From Todiramphus chloris collaris (Eukaryota; Chordata; Aves; Coraciiformes; Alcedinidae), in contig JANVCC010000048.1 in the NCBI GenBank assembly GCA_025345505.1, positions 2,676,671-2,740,670 on the forward strand: a stretch of DNA of 64,000 nt, given 5' to 3'. The number at the start of each line of letters is the position of its first letter. Position 1 is the stretch's first letter. The notes beneath the pieces were generated by a model. It was not told the DNA's origin. It did not search any database and worked only from the letters and a program-made list of their open reading frames with translations. Positions 45,855 to 58,720 of this stretch are shown piece after piece. A program made the translations under genes and the position numbers.

Positions 45855-47345
45855 AGTCACTTTATCACAGACTGACTCTCAGAGGGACTTTAACCTCATA
45901 GATATTTGGCAAAAGAGCACAAGAAGTTAATAAAGCTTCTGGAGGGTGTCAAAGACAACTTCTTGATACAGGTACTGGATGGGCCAAGCAGGGGTGATAT
46001 GCAACTGAATCTGCTCTTCGGTAACAAATAAGAGCTGACTGGTGAGGCGATGCACAGTGGTAGTTTTGGCTGTAGTGACTACTGAAGAGAGGTGTTGAAG
46101 ATCCTGAGGGTGATAAAGAAGGAGTGTAGTGGACTGCAAACGCTAGACTTCAGTCATCAGTTTATTCAGGAGCAAGTTGGTGGGATCCTCAAGGAGACAG
46201 CTCTGAAAGGCAAAGTTGCTCGGGAAAACTGACAGGTCTTTGAGGACAGCATCCTCCAAGCACATGAACAGTCTATCCTGATACTCAGGAAAACATAGAC
46301 ATATTAAGTCAACCACTTGACTGAGCAGGAAATGAGCTCCAATGCAAAGGGGTGACATACAGGAGGAGGAAGCAGGGCTGAGCTATAAAGGAGTAATTTG
46401 GAAACAATTCCTGGGTATATATGGGCGGCGTTAGGAAGGCCCAAGTGCAGTTGAAAGTTGCACAGCCATTATGAGCAACAAGAACTTCTACAACTATGTC
46501 CAGACCAAAAAGCTGGACACAGGAAATGAGTGCATATTGTTGAATGAAGCATGTGGTTCAGAGGGAGCAGGCACAGATAAGGCTGAGGTACTCAGTATCT
46601 TCTTTGTCTTAGCCTCCCCCAAGATCATCTCCCATGCCTCTGTGCTTAGAGGTGAGGCTCAAGGTGGAAAACTGCAAAGAATGAATGAGGAGTTGACTAA
46701 TCTGATCTCTTCCTATGACAAGGTGATCCATATAGTGGGTGAGAAAAGGTTGTGGATGTTGTTGACCAGGACTTTAGTAAAGTGTTTTATACTGTCTCCC
46801 ACAGCATTCCCCTGGAGAAACTGGTTGCTCATGGCTTGGATGGGCGTACGCTTCACTGGATAAAAAAATGTTTGGGATGGCCAAGCCCTAAGAGCGGGGA
46901 TGAATGGAGTTAATACCAGTTGGCAACCAGTTACAAGTGGCCCTCATAAGTGTAATGTGGGACTGGTCTGCCTGGAGAAGGGAGGTTTGGGAGAGAAGGG
47001 GGAGCTTCAGACCCAAAATCAGTCTTCCCCCCAGTACCTATGGGAAGTCTGTGAGAAGGTGGAGTTGGCCTACAGTGCTATATGGTAGGAGAACAAGAGA
47101 CAGGAATTGAAATAAGGGAGCTTAGTCTGGATACAGGGAATACCTTTTCCCAAAAAACACATCTGAACAGAGAAGTTGCCCAGTGAGGCTCTGCAACCTC
47201 CATCCTAGGGGTTTCCAAAACTTGACTGCTTAAAGACTTGAGTGACCTGCTCTGATATCATGGCTAACCCTGCTCTGAGCAGGAGATTGGATAAGAGACT
47301 TCCTGAGGTCCTCTCCAACTTGTATTACCCTGCGATATACAATCA
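45855..47345 (+). mobile_element. CR1 LINE, internally deleted, longest copy in the window
   Basis: Plus-strand CR1 of about 1.5 kb. It starts in the endonuclease domain with a decayed GDFNLPD motif (about 45890). It continues through LLEGVEDNFLTQVL-like and LRVGKK-like segments (45930-46130, frameshifted) to the linker (46440-46560, KAEVL near 46590). Next come the first RT segments, resembling FSKAFDTVSH (about 46775) and SWQPVTSG (46918-46941). It then jumps near 46965 to the C-terminal LEKGGLGE block and the 3' UTR, ending near 47340 with a decayed tail. The catalytic core of the RT is absent and the frames are broken, so it is dead. The degree of decay suggests an older copy than the one at 60833. 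Confidence 0.9.
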
Positions 47346-48929
47346 GAGGGACTCTGTCCAAAACTGATTAAGAATTTTGTCAAAACATTTTAATACCTGG
47401 GGGGGAAAAAGGAGAACATTTTAAGAATATATTACACTTTTTAAATTAAATTCTTTTGCATTGTCTTAGCAAAGCTAAGAAGCTTTACTTCAGAGGCATG
47501 TTAAGAAGCCTTAGTGCTTTTTGTTTAATGTTTTGAGATCATTGAGTGGAAAACCCTCCTACCAGAGTAGTAAGGGATTATTTAAATCATTAGTCTGAAC
47601 TTTGATCTGATTCTTATCTGGAGGATATGATTTATTTTAAGAAGTCTTGGAAGAAATGGCTAAGATATGAATGTGACATATATATATAAATATGCAAATT
47701 TTAACTCTTTTGGCTGATTCTTTGCCTGCTGGACATCTGCCTGGGTTTTGGGAGGGATACTTTTGGAGGAATCGTTTCAGAAAAGCACTTTCTCTTCTTT
47801 CCAACAACAAGCTGTACATTTATATGTACTGCTAGGTACAAAATGCTGTGACATTGGGAGTTGCTCTACCATTCCAGTTGTATGAGATTTCCTCTGTTGG
47901 GGATGATCCTTTTGCTCTTCAAAAAAATCAGAGAAAATTAGAAGTAGGAGCAAGGAAAGAAGTCATCCAAATGGGGAAATATAAGAGGGTACAAGTACAA
48001 ATTTTATATGCCTGCTGATGCTTATGATCTTGCTGCAACTAGTAGAGGTGGTAACATCCAATACTCAGTGTAGTCAAGACATCTTTTAGTATCAAGGTGT
48101 CAAAAATAGTTTGACAGTGAAGTGACTCTATGCTGTATCAGGTTTGATCATAGGATAGTCACTGGCTAAATCAGTTGCCCTTTCCCTCACAGCCACTGAC
48201 TTTTGTAGCCAGTTTCATGATGTAAATAGAATTGGATTCCTGTTAATTGGAAAACTACAACATATTCCACACTATCTGCTAATGTAATAGATAGGACAAC
48301 CTTCTGTATGTGTAATCACATGTACTGATAATAATTTTTTGCCTTCACTTACAGTATTTTAAAATCAATACTTTTCTTAGAGTCATAATCTCCTGAGTTA
48401 TGTTCTCTTAGTTACAGGTGAAATTTATTTCCTGAGAAAAGTGCTGTACTAAGATGACTAAATATATGGCTTATTGTTGAATACTTAAGCACAGTTTTAA
48501 TAAAAGGTCATTAAATCTGATGGATGTGGCCTCTATAAACAATATTATCTGTCACTACGCTCAGTGAGAGGAAGTAGAAGAACAGCTGGTTTCTGTTCTC
48601 ATGAGTTTCATGTTTTCCTTATTTTAAATCACATGGGATAAATTCCTATAGTTCTAATCTGGCTTTTTAGTCACAGCTGAAACACAAAGGAGAATTTATA
48701 CCCAACCTGACATGTTTTGTCTAGTTTTGAGTTGAGAGCATAAAAAGCTATGTAGCTTGAGCATTTATTTTCTTGGAAATTATGCATCAGCTGGGTTTAA
48801 TTTTAATTAGGTAGAAGTTTGCAAACATTATTATCCAGTCAAACCTTGCTAACTACTAAGTATCAAAAAGGCCTCAAATGAGTGTGCTTTCACCTGATTG
48901 CAAGTTTATTGGTATTATGATTCCAGCTT

Positions 48930-49028
48930 GGGGAAGGAAAAGAAATAAAAAAAACTAAAAAAAAACAAATCAAAATGGAAAGAAAAATAAAAAAAAAAGG
49001 GAAAACAAGGGGGAAAAAAAAAAGCAGC
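48930..49028 (+). repeat. Purine-rich low-complexity stretch
   Basis: About 99 bp composed almost wholly of A and G with a few C and T (GGGGAAGGAAAAG, then A-rich, then AAGGGGGAAAAAA). It could be a decayed poly-A tail enlarged by slippage. No retroposon body is recognisable upstream. Confidence 0.8.
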
Positions 49029-51640
49029 ATAATAGATCAGCTTTCAGAAAAGATATTCTCTGCCAGATACGAGGTGCCTCATCTATCACATTAATGGAAG
49101 CCTACCTAGCTAATTATTGACTCATTGCATCTTATTTCTGTGAGAACAACCACAGTGTCGACAATGTATCATTACCCTGTGGACCCTGAAATAATGGTTA
49201 ACTTGTAATTCTGTCATTAATAAACCAAATTCTTTGAAATAAGTCAAAGAGAAAAAGAAATGCCAAAGAAGGAAAAAACACATCATTGTCCTAATTAGTC
49301 TAAAGAAGTCTACATAATAAAATGCTAAAAAAAGTAGAAAATATCCTCAGGAAACTAGCTGGATAGCAATAGGTTGAAATAAAATATAGACTAGACTATA
49401 GAATAATTTTTATGGCTTTATAATTATTGAATAGAAACAGAGATCTCAGAGTCTGAAGGAAGACTGAAGTTATTTATGAAGATAAGGCTAATTGTGCTGC
49501 CTTACTATGTTTGAGATACAGAAATCTAAATCTATCTATATTTAATGGTTTTATATTATGCATTTGTTGGTCATATTAACCACTAGGAATACACAGAAAA
49601 ATGGTGTGTTTTCACTTCTCTTACTATATGTAACATTTAATAAATCAAAATTTCCTAGTGTCTTCGCTGAAGATGGTTCAACATAGTCTGCACATGAAGT
49701 AGTACTTTCAGTTCTCTAAAAAGAGCTGAGAAATCATAAGCTGATCTTAAATATTACATAAAAAAATAAGTTCCATGCTGTGTGGTAATAGCCTCCACCA
49801 TGTCAAAGCCATAGAATTTCCCTAAATTCATGGACATGTAGGCTTAATCAGTTCAGTGTACAGCACTGAAATTGGACATTTGGAAAAAAGTGCAAAAGCA
49901 GAAACCAAAATATTTTCTTAACTGTCCAAAACTGGTTTTGTTGGGTTGTTTTATTCTTACTAAAGAAATAAAGGTATGGTTAGTCTTCCACCAAAACCAC
50001 ACTTCCCAGTGTACCCATGAGCCATATCTCACTTATCCCGAGCTGGTCTCAGGGACAATGATGAAAGCCAGTAAAGGAATCATAGAACTGGTCCCACATA
50101 AGATTAATTTCCAACTCAGAAAGCATTTGTGCCTATAAAGTAGATTGATAAAGTGGGCTGCAGACACTCCATTTGACTGTACCATATGTCACAGCACAGA
50201 TTACAGGAGGCAGCACTAATTTTGCAGCCTTCCTCATCTCCTTCCATCCCTAATCTCTTCCTAATTTGTGACATCATCTGACCTTGCCTATGAATACAAA
50301 AAACAACTGCACAATTTCAATACAGACCAAAACATTCATAAGGATGCTGTGTTTCAGAATTTCTGAAAATTAAAATAATATGAGGTTGAACTATTGGAAG
50401 GGTTTTCTATGCTAGGAGTTACCCTATCACATATGCTACCTATTGTTGTTACATCTTCTTCCACCTCTAAATTTAATATATGTATCTCTTATGTGGAAAG
50501 AAGGAGACCAGCCCTCATAAATTCTGTGCAGACTAACCTGACTTTTTCATCTAACACTATACTAATATCTTGGATTCAGTCAAAGCACTGAAGAACTCAT
50601 TTTTTTCTTTACATTATTTACTCTTTCTCCTAAAAACCTGACACTGGAATTCACCTCTTGCCCTTTGATAACTGGTATCTGAGTCTTTCCAGTGAGGGAC
50701 AAATCAGTGACAGAAAACATACAGATAATCACTCGTGTTATCTGCCAGTGCACAAATAAGGCTCACCTCCCATGAAGAAAATAGGAAAGTATGTGACCAC
50801 AAAATTAAACATGGTGTACTCATGCCTTAAAAAAGGCTAACTACTTCAGTCTTTCTAAGCAACCTACTTTGAACACCGCCTGTATGTTGGGTCCAAGATT
50901 TGCAGCCTTGCTGAACTTTTTTGCAGTGTTTGATATGCAACTCCCTAAATTTCTCTGAAGAATATAAGTAATCTCCTATTTAAACGTCTCGCTGATATCC
51001 TTACAGTTTACAAGCAACTTTGGGATCTTATTGCAGCACTTCAGTGAATATCTGACCGGTCATTTTGTGGGAATGAGGAGAGACATCCTTGTTTCACAGC
51101 TGTCAACTCACTGCAGGGAAGGGGTGTGAAGACTGGTAGGATTTAGGAATCCTGATTCTGTTTCAATTAGAGACAACCCTCTCATTGTCTCCACAAGGCC
51201 AAACTCCTCCCTGCATTTTTGTCTTCATCCAAATCCAAGGCTTTCTCCAGCACTGCGAATAACATTTCTCTTTGGCTCCAAGCATCTCACAGTGGCTTAA
51301 GAACAGCAAGTAATTAGTCTCACACATAAATCTGCATGTGGATGTGCTCCCAGCAGGATTGCCAGAGCTGAGCAACTACATGACTTCTCTTCCATGGTGT
51401 GAATAAGGCACATGCCACAACAAAGCCTGCTAGCAGGGAGGAAAGTTTAGACCCTCCTCCTATTTTCTATTTATTTTTCATTCTGTTCTGAGGTGTTTTG
51501 TATGATAGGAAGCTGAGACAAAAGGAGTGGTTAACAGCTACCACATAACATTGCACTCATGGGTTTGGTTCTGCAAGATTGAATGCACGCTCTTGCATTT
51601 AATTTATATATAGTTGTCATGCCTGTGCACAACTGAGAGT

Positions 51641-51708
51641 ATAAATAGCAAAGGTAGAATACAAGGAATGCAACATAAATAGCAAAGGTAGAATACAAGG
51701 AATGCAAT
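51641..51708. repeat. 34-bp tandem duplication
   Basis: Two adjacent 34-bp copies (51641-51674 and 51675-51708), beginning ATAAATAGCAAAGGTAGAAT, are identical except for the last base (C versus T). A partial third start (ATAAAC) follows. The near-identity suggests a recent local duplication that may still vary in copy number. Confidence 0.93.
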
Positions 51709-54700
51709 ATAAACAATCTGAAACTGTTTTTAAGAAGACATCTGGAAACTATCTGAGAATAACCCATTAGGGTAAGACTCCTTTAAAAAAAATCAAGGAA
51801 CAGCCTTTCCACTGAAGCAGAATTTAGGAACCTGAACTGCATCAGATAAAGACCCAAGCCAAGTTAATAATCGTGTTCATAAGCTGAAAGTCTGACTAAG
51901 GCACATAGATTTGTATGGACAACGGACATGATTATGAGAACTAAAAACTGTAAGTAAGAGTGTAAGCTCTGTGAGAGACAAGAACCAAACCAGCTCAAAG
52001 GTAGTAGGAAAATAATGGGAAGATAGACATTGGAGAGGATAGAGTTTTAAAAATTATGTAAAAAGACAAGAGTAGCACTTAGGAAATGATGGTACAATAA
52101 ATATATGATCTACAATTACACCCTTTTAATACAGGTAGAAAACCTTATGATAGAATTGCAATTGCATCATACTGCACTCATACAGAGCAACCCCAATAAC
52201 AATTTGGAATGAAATCTGTGACTGTCAGAGTGACTCTGAGTTGATGGGGAAGCCCAAGGCCGGAGTTGCCTTTAACAACACTGGAAATAGCAAAAGTCTG
52301 ACCCTGGTGATATATCAAAAGCAACTGAACTGCTGAAGTCATTGCTAGTGGGGAAAAAAGTTTGGAAAGACACATCAGACTATGACAGCCATCTACACAA
52401 GTGTTCTGAAATCCTCTGTAGGTTGGTAAAACACACACATTTCAGGAACATCTGAGTGAATTATGATTCACCTATTTATTTTGTTCAAATAAATTATTTT
52501 GTTTTGTTAGGAATATCCTTATAATCTAAGAAGCTCACAGTAAAAAATAGCGGCTTGCTTTAGGTTGTCCTAACCAGATGAATTTTCCTGTACAAACTCT
52601 CTTGTGACTTCCTTTCATGAAGCTCTTCCACTGGAAAAAAATCTTAGAAAGACATTCCCTTTCCTGATAAGCTCTCCCTCTCTTAATAACCCTATCCCTT
52701 AATAATTGTTTATACTTAGAGGCTGATTAAAATTTTTCTGACAAAGGCTTGATGCCTACTAAAGAGTTTACTATAGTAATGTGGTTTACTTTAGACAATC
52801 CTTTGAAATAACCAGTTGTCCTTTTTCTGTACTTTACCTGTCAAGCAGAAGGATGGAGAAGATAGCAATCGTTGAGTTAGGGTATCTTGTGCTGTAAATA
52901 TTTTCTAGTGGGTGGGAAATGCAAGTAACTACAGCATTTTTATTAGGATGTGTGATCACTGTGATATTTAATAGCCAACGACTTTGTGCAAGAATGGTAG
53001 TCACACTAACTCTCTTGAAAGTCAAGAAAGTAGGAAATTTACTTCAGATGCAATTATACAGAAAAACTTTTATCATTCTCACAGACTGGGGAGATAGTGA
53101 ACAATTTCAGAGCCTATATTTAATAAAAACTGATTCAGAAATAGCAAAGGGAACTATTTTCATTCAATAGTTTTCTTCCACTTTCCAATCAGAGCAACTG
53201 GATGACAAGGTAGTTTCTCTTTAATTCTAGAGATTCTCTAAGAGACTTCTTTCTGTTTTACCATGTGCTGTTCTGACATCACCATCTGAGTTGCTATGTC
53301 TGACCTATTTTGTTATTGAATTTATCCAGCTGTAATCTGGGGCAGAGGGAAAATCATTTCTCATTGGTTTATGAGGCAATCGCTGACGTGAGAACTCCCC
53401 CGTCACTGCTATGTGACCCCAGTCACAATTACAAATGTATTAATAACCTAAGCTGAGAGAGAAACAAAGGAAGAGATATTTTGGCTTTCTTTTCAGATTT
53501 AGAAAGACAAACCACGTGCAGTAGCATATATCCATTTTAGCTATGCTTGCTTTCACTACAGTCATTTGTGTATTTTCCCACTGAAAGAAATATTGCAAAC
53601 AGCAAGCTGAATAGTGGGAAGACACTAATTTACCCCAGCTGACTTTCTGACACGGTACCATAACTGGTGCAGATGTCACCAGCAAGCCAGAAAGTTACTG
53701 GTAACATCACACACAAGCAATCGTGTTTTCTCTGACTGTGTGGTGCGGAGTACAATCACCTACTTACTGTAAATCTTTTCCTGTCCCACTAATCCTGCTG
53801 GGTGTTCACCAGGACTGAATCAATTGTTTATTCATCATAAAGATTAATTTCATCTGGTGCCTGTAAAGAAAAAGGAAAAAAAAAAACCAAACCCCAACAA
53901 ATCAACCAACCAACCCGAAATACAACAATCTTTAACTGAAAGAGAAAAGTCTCAGTGCTCTTGTTCCATGCAGATGGTGCTATTTACCAGTTATCTCTCA
54001 GTGCAGGAAGGAGACCAAAGCCTAGATGAATTACAGCTGGTTTAAACTAATCCAGGCAAAAGCTGAAGTTAATGAGGAGGGGAAAAAAAAAAAAGTAATT
54101 TGTTGAATTCTGTGATAACCACGATCTCACACCTAGTCAAACTAGCCCCACTAATAGTCCACTCAGGATGCAAAAATTGCATCTTTGATACTCAAATTAT
54201 AGTGTTGCCAACAAAGATTTTTGCAGGAACTGATTACAGACTCTAATTTCTGATTAAAAATGACCTGATCTTTCCTCTTGAGAATACACTGCCCTTTTCT
54301 CTCATTTAGTTAGCACGTTACAACTCACTGGGTTTCTCTACTCCCTGGGTTAGAAGTCTAGGCCATGCAGGAGCTGAAAGTAACCCAAGCCACAAGCAGC
54401 CAGTTGAGACAGGAGAGTAACTCCAGTCTGGGTACTCCAGAACTCCAGTCACACCAGAGTGTGCCTCACCTCATCCAGACAGATCCATACTCTGTGTCAG
54501 GAAGGTACCAGTGCTTGGCTGCTTGGTAGGAGCCAACTGACGCTTCTTGGTACATCTGGAGATGAACACAAGCAGGAGTTAAGATGACAACCTCTTGCAT
54601 CAGGAAGGGTTGAGATAGCTCTGTGCCATGCAAGGTGCATACTTCTTCATAGCACAGCAGCTTGAAAGATCCTCTGACCAAATGAAATATATCTTGCTGT

Positions 54701-55394
54701 GGATAAATGAAGAGCAAATGAGACAAAAGAAAAAAAAAGAAAAAAGAGAGATGGAGGGGCATATAAAAGACTTAATTATCAGATACACAAATATATGTGA
54801 TTTCTGGGTATAAAGGAGTTGTCTCAATGAACTTCCACATGCACCTGCTGGCTGTCAGCAGAGATGTGCTGCACACAGGAGCCACATCTATGTGAATAAG
54901 ACCATTTGCTTTTCAAAAGAAGCATTTCTAAAGGCTGGAAGACAAATCTGCCCCTTTTCTACTGTACAGGTCAGCTAAGTGTGTATAAAATGCACTGTTT
55001 TTATTGGCAGAGTAAATTACTAACATTTTCTTTATCACCATAGTGAGTATAAATGATGGTTTTGCATGAAAAAGACACTAAGGTTCTCATACACTTGTCT
55101 ACAGGTACTCAGGTATTATTTATTGGAGTATGCTGACCTCAAATCATAACCTTCCACTCATTTGACTATCCTTTTCTCCTGTAGCCAGAGAGTTTGTAGA
55201 ATCCTTACCACCTATGAGAACATTTTTATTTGCTGATCACTGAAGTGAAGACTCATTATAACTCTTAAATACTGGAAGAAGGCAAAAGACTGATTCACAC
55301 CAAAGAAATACATGAGAAATCACACAGTGACAGAAGGGGGCATGACACAAGAGTAGTCACTTATTGACTTCCAGGCAATTGCAAGAGTTAAGAG

Positions 55395-55556
55395 CTGACA
55401 GAGATAAAAAGCCTTCTAGTACCCATTTCAGGGAGACTAGGTTAGACAAACATCTGTCAGGAATCATTGATCCTGCCTTCAGGCAAAGCAGTGGACAAGA
55501 TGACCTCCAAAGGTCTGCTTCCAGACCCGTTTTCCTGCAACAGTGTGATGAGACCT
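55395..55556 (+). mobile_element. Old CR1 LINE 3' end
   Basis: About 160 bp resembling the 3' UTR of an older CR1 subfamily. It has a GGTTAGACAAACATCTGTCA block (55440-55459), GATCCTGCCTTCAGGCA and GTGGACAAGATGACCTC (55468-55507), then a decayed CCTTCCAGACC-like stretch. The order matches CR1 3' ends shared by reptiles and birds. No coding part is kept and the tail is lost, so this is probably an ancient copy. Confidence 0.75.
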
Positions 55557-56189
55557 AAATTTCCTTAGGAGGATCAGGTGATAAAGCAGCAGCCTTCCTG
55601 TGGTGTTAGCCATCAAGCCTGGGAAGATTATTTTCATAGCAGCCAGTGTAGACAACTTTTAATAAGTAGAATTATTCTTGCTTTAATTAATTTTTTTCCC
55701 CCCATTATGCCTTGCTGCAAGCCTATGCCGAATACCTTCAGGCAAGGTAAGTCCTCAAGGATAATATTAGAAATCTTACTGGATTGCTGCGTAATTTCCC
55801 TGAGTTTTTTTGCTGCCTGCAGATGAGAGTAACTGGTCATACTTTTAACCCTGGTCATATTAATTCTGAAGTATAACAACTTTAGGAGTTTGAAAGTGAT
55901 AGGGAGCAAGGACCCTATTTGCAGAGGCACCTGCCCTTTCTTTACTTCAGGGTATCCATAGAACATTGTAGCATTGCTTGATTTTAATCTCCTATTTCAT
56001 TGAAAACAAAAGATCCAATTGCATGCAGCTCTTTATTTATCCAAAATGATGCTGTTAGGGGAAAAAAAGAAATAATAATAAAAAAAAAATACCACACACA
56101 GAGAAAAATCATAACAATGTATAAAAGACCAGAGTTTCCTGAAAAATGTAATTTTACATCCTCGAGTTGTGTTACTTTGTAAAGAATTA

Positions 56190-57090
56190 AAATGTTGGCA
56201 TTTTATGACAGGCAGGCTGATTGCTTGATAAGATTACACAGATAAAATGACGTTCATCATTTTTCACACATAATTAAGTACAACAAAAGTAATATTTTAA
56301 ATAGATAAGCAAGCGCACAAGGGGTAATTATGTGTATGGAGCTTTCTGTCTTACAGTGTATAGTGCTTAATTAGACCTTAAGGGACAGTGCAAATTTGCT
56401 AATCGTATGTGCCAGTCACAGCCAACATTTCATACCAAAGTTCCAGACTCCTGTCTACATCTGCACATCATTTGCTTATTAGTTTAAATGCCCAATTTCA
56501 ACTCTTTAACATTCAGTTTTGATTGGTTTTGCTACATTAATGGGATAATAGCATCATTCATAATCAATGTTCTCCAAATGTAAATGATTTTAATTGTTCA
56601 CACATAATAGCATTCTCTATTAAAAACACATACTGATGCCTAGTTGAGAAAATTAATTTGCTGTGTTTGTTACTATAATGAAATAAAAGTTGTCCCAATT
56701 TAATGAATTCAGCAGTAGATTTCATAACTTCATTATGAACACAAACTCAATTTTCTAGTGGTAACTTACCATTAGTTCAAATGAAAAGATTCATTCTCTG
56801 GAAAATTCAGGAGTCACTGGTTCTATTTCGTAGGGTCATTCCAATTAATAAAATGAGAAATATTTAACAATGCCATAGAGTGAGTATTGCAACATGCAGC
56901 TGAAATAATTCTTCCTACATCTTGAATTTAAGAGTTTTCCCCAGCTGAATTACTATGTTTAAAAAGTTTCCCAAGGGAGGAGACAGAAAAAAATAGCGCC
57001 AACATCATTTAACTATCTTCATACTAAATTATTTAAGGTCCTTTTGTATCATCTCTGATGAACTTAAAATCAACAGCTCTGGTTTTGTTC
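56190..57090. promoter_or_regulatory. Candidate conserved non-coding element (speculative)
   Basis: About 900 bp, AT-rich, free of simple repeats and transposons, with many TAATTA/TTAATT cores. Examples are near 56272 (TAATTAAG), 56325 (GTAATTATG), 56367 (TTAATTAG), 56590 (TTAATTG) and 56653 (TTAATTTG). This density of homeodomain-type cores in repeat-free DNA is typical of deeply conserved developmental enhancers, but AT-rich DNA produces such cores by chance too. Confidence 0.25.
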
Positions 57091-57536
57091 AGCAGATCAA
57101 CAGATTTGCAGAGCTTATCACCATTTAGCTTGAAGAGAATGAATTACCACATTGAAAAACTATATATATTTCATGCACAGATGTGGGAAACATCAACTCT
57201 GAGGCTTATTTAATGTATAGCACACAGAGTTACTTCACTGCTGCTGGGGGTAAAACTGGATATTAGTACTGAGCTCTTGCTCAGTAGTATAAAAAAAGAT
57301 TATGGTAAGCCAAAATCGACAATAAATTCCATCTGATAACTGACACTGACATACAGCTTTGGGGCCTTCTTTTGCTACATCTTAAAACCAAGTTACTAAT
57401 CTTCAGAGCTCTGGGAATAAAACCTTAGGGCTACTAGAAAAGTAGTGAGTTAGCATGGCTTAAATGAGAAATCTTTTCTTGAACCCTGATATCTCAAACA
57501 TTACTCAACTATTTCCTATGTTTGTCTGCAACTAGC

Positions 57537-57555
57537 TTTTTTTTTTTTTTTTTTT
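57537..57555. repeat. Poly-T tract
   Basis: Nineteen T residues followed by CCCC. It could be a retro-tail in the minus orientation; no body is recognisable. Confidence 0.9.
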
Positions 57556-57953
57556 CCCCTTCAACAAATCAATCAACAAATACAAAATTCCACCCCATTA
57601 AAGTTACGTTACCAAACTCCAAGCTAAAGGCAGTTTACTATACTGAGTTATTCCTGTGATTCAAGAAAGGCTTGAACACTGTTGGATTTTGTGGAGAACA
57701 TTCAACACCAACCTTAGAGGGATGAGCTATGTATATGTTGAACAAGCAAATGGGTGGATTCAGGATGGATGGAGGAAAAATGAGGCAATGTGTTCAGCCC
57801 TGAATGCGATATTGGATACTTCACAAGGTACCTCATTCTTATTCATCCTCCTGAAATCTGTGACCAATTTTGTAAATTCTGTGACTTAGGGCAGTTGGAA
57901 AAATAATCCTGACTTTTTAACACTTAGCCAAAGTGAATGGAAGCTTCAGACTT

Positions 57954-57988
57954 CTTTTTTTTTTCTTTTCTTTTTTTTTTTTTTTTTT
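57954..57988. repeat. Poly-T tract
   Basis: About 35 nt of T interrupted by two single C residues. No adjoining element is recognised. Confidence 0.9.
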
Positions 57989-58339
57989 AATGTTTAAGAA
58001 GAATGACACACTCTTGGACACCCTCCAGTTCTTGGTTAATGTGATAGAATTTTTCTATTTATAGAAAAATGATACCACTTCAGTAGACTACCATAAGTGT
58101 ATGTGGTATTTTCAGATCATTGCATCGAGAGGTCACCTTCAGGTGTCTGTCAGTTTTTCATAAAACTCCAGTTTTCCATGGAATCTGGTTATTAGCACCA
58201 GAGCAATGCATTATTTGGCTGCATGTGAATTTTATCTCACAGTAATCAAATTTACTAGCTACATGGGTAAATGAAAAATGATCCTCTCCTGAGCATAGTC
58301 CAAAGGCATAAGGTTTGAAGCTACATTAGCATTGATAAC

Positions 58340-58720
58340 TAATTCAAACGTTAATGTATAAGTACATAAAATAAATAAGCAAACTTTCTGCGCTCCCACA
58401 TTGAGTTTACTTTGCTTTCATCTCTTTCCCTACGGCATAAGGACAATTTACTTCAACTTATTATATTACCAGCCTTTTCACCCCTCTCCAAATCCAACCA
58501 TGAATGGCCTTTTCTCTTTTCCATCATTACAATTCCATAAACAGCTGTTTGCTTCTCTCTTTATCCCATAACAAGAATCCAGCGTATGAAAAATATCGAA
58601 AGGAATGGTTTTCATTCGTTTTAATTGGAGAAGTGTGAGAAGGAAAATGCCTGCATAACCAAACTGCCTGTGTTACAAATTGCATGTTAGACTAGAAGAT
58701 GATTTATGGCAGGATCCTTT
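58340..58720. promoter_or_regulatory. Candidate conserved non-coding element (speculative)
   Basis: About 380 bp without repeats, of balanced composition. It holds site-like cores including CAGCTG (E-box, near 58543), a CATTACAATTCC stretch, and TTTTAATTGG near 58619. The texture differs from the T-rich DNA before it. Conservation is not measurable from this sequence alone. Confidence 0.22.

Larger units (their letters stand above)
47346..55394. other. Unique AT-rich non-coding DNA
   Basis: No gene recognised. Listed separately are a purine-rich run (48930-49028) and a 34-bp tandem duplication (51641-51708). The stretch 49065-49260, right after the purine run, is repeat-free and resembles a conserved element, but the evidence is weak. 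An A/C-rich run lies at about 53870-53920 and an A-run at 54080-54095. Confidence 0.5.

Noticed and set aside
46471-46863. 130-codon plus-strand open frame as a host exon
   Set aside because: It lies in the linker and RT-start region of the CR1 copy at 45855-47345 and contains decayed CR1 motifs.
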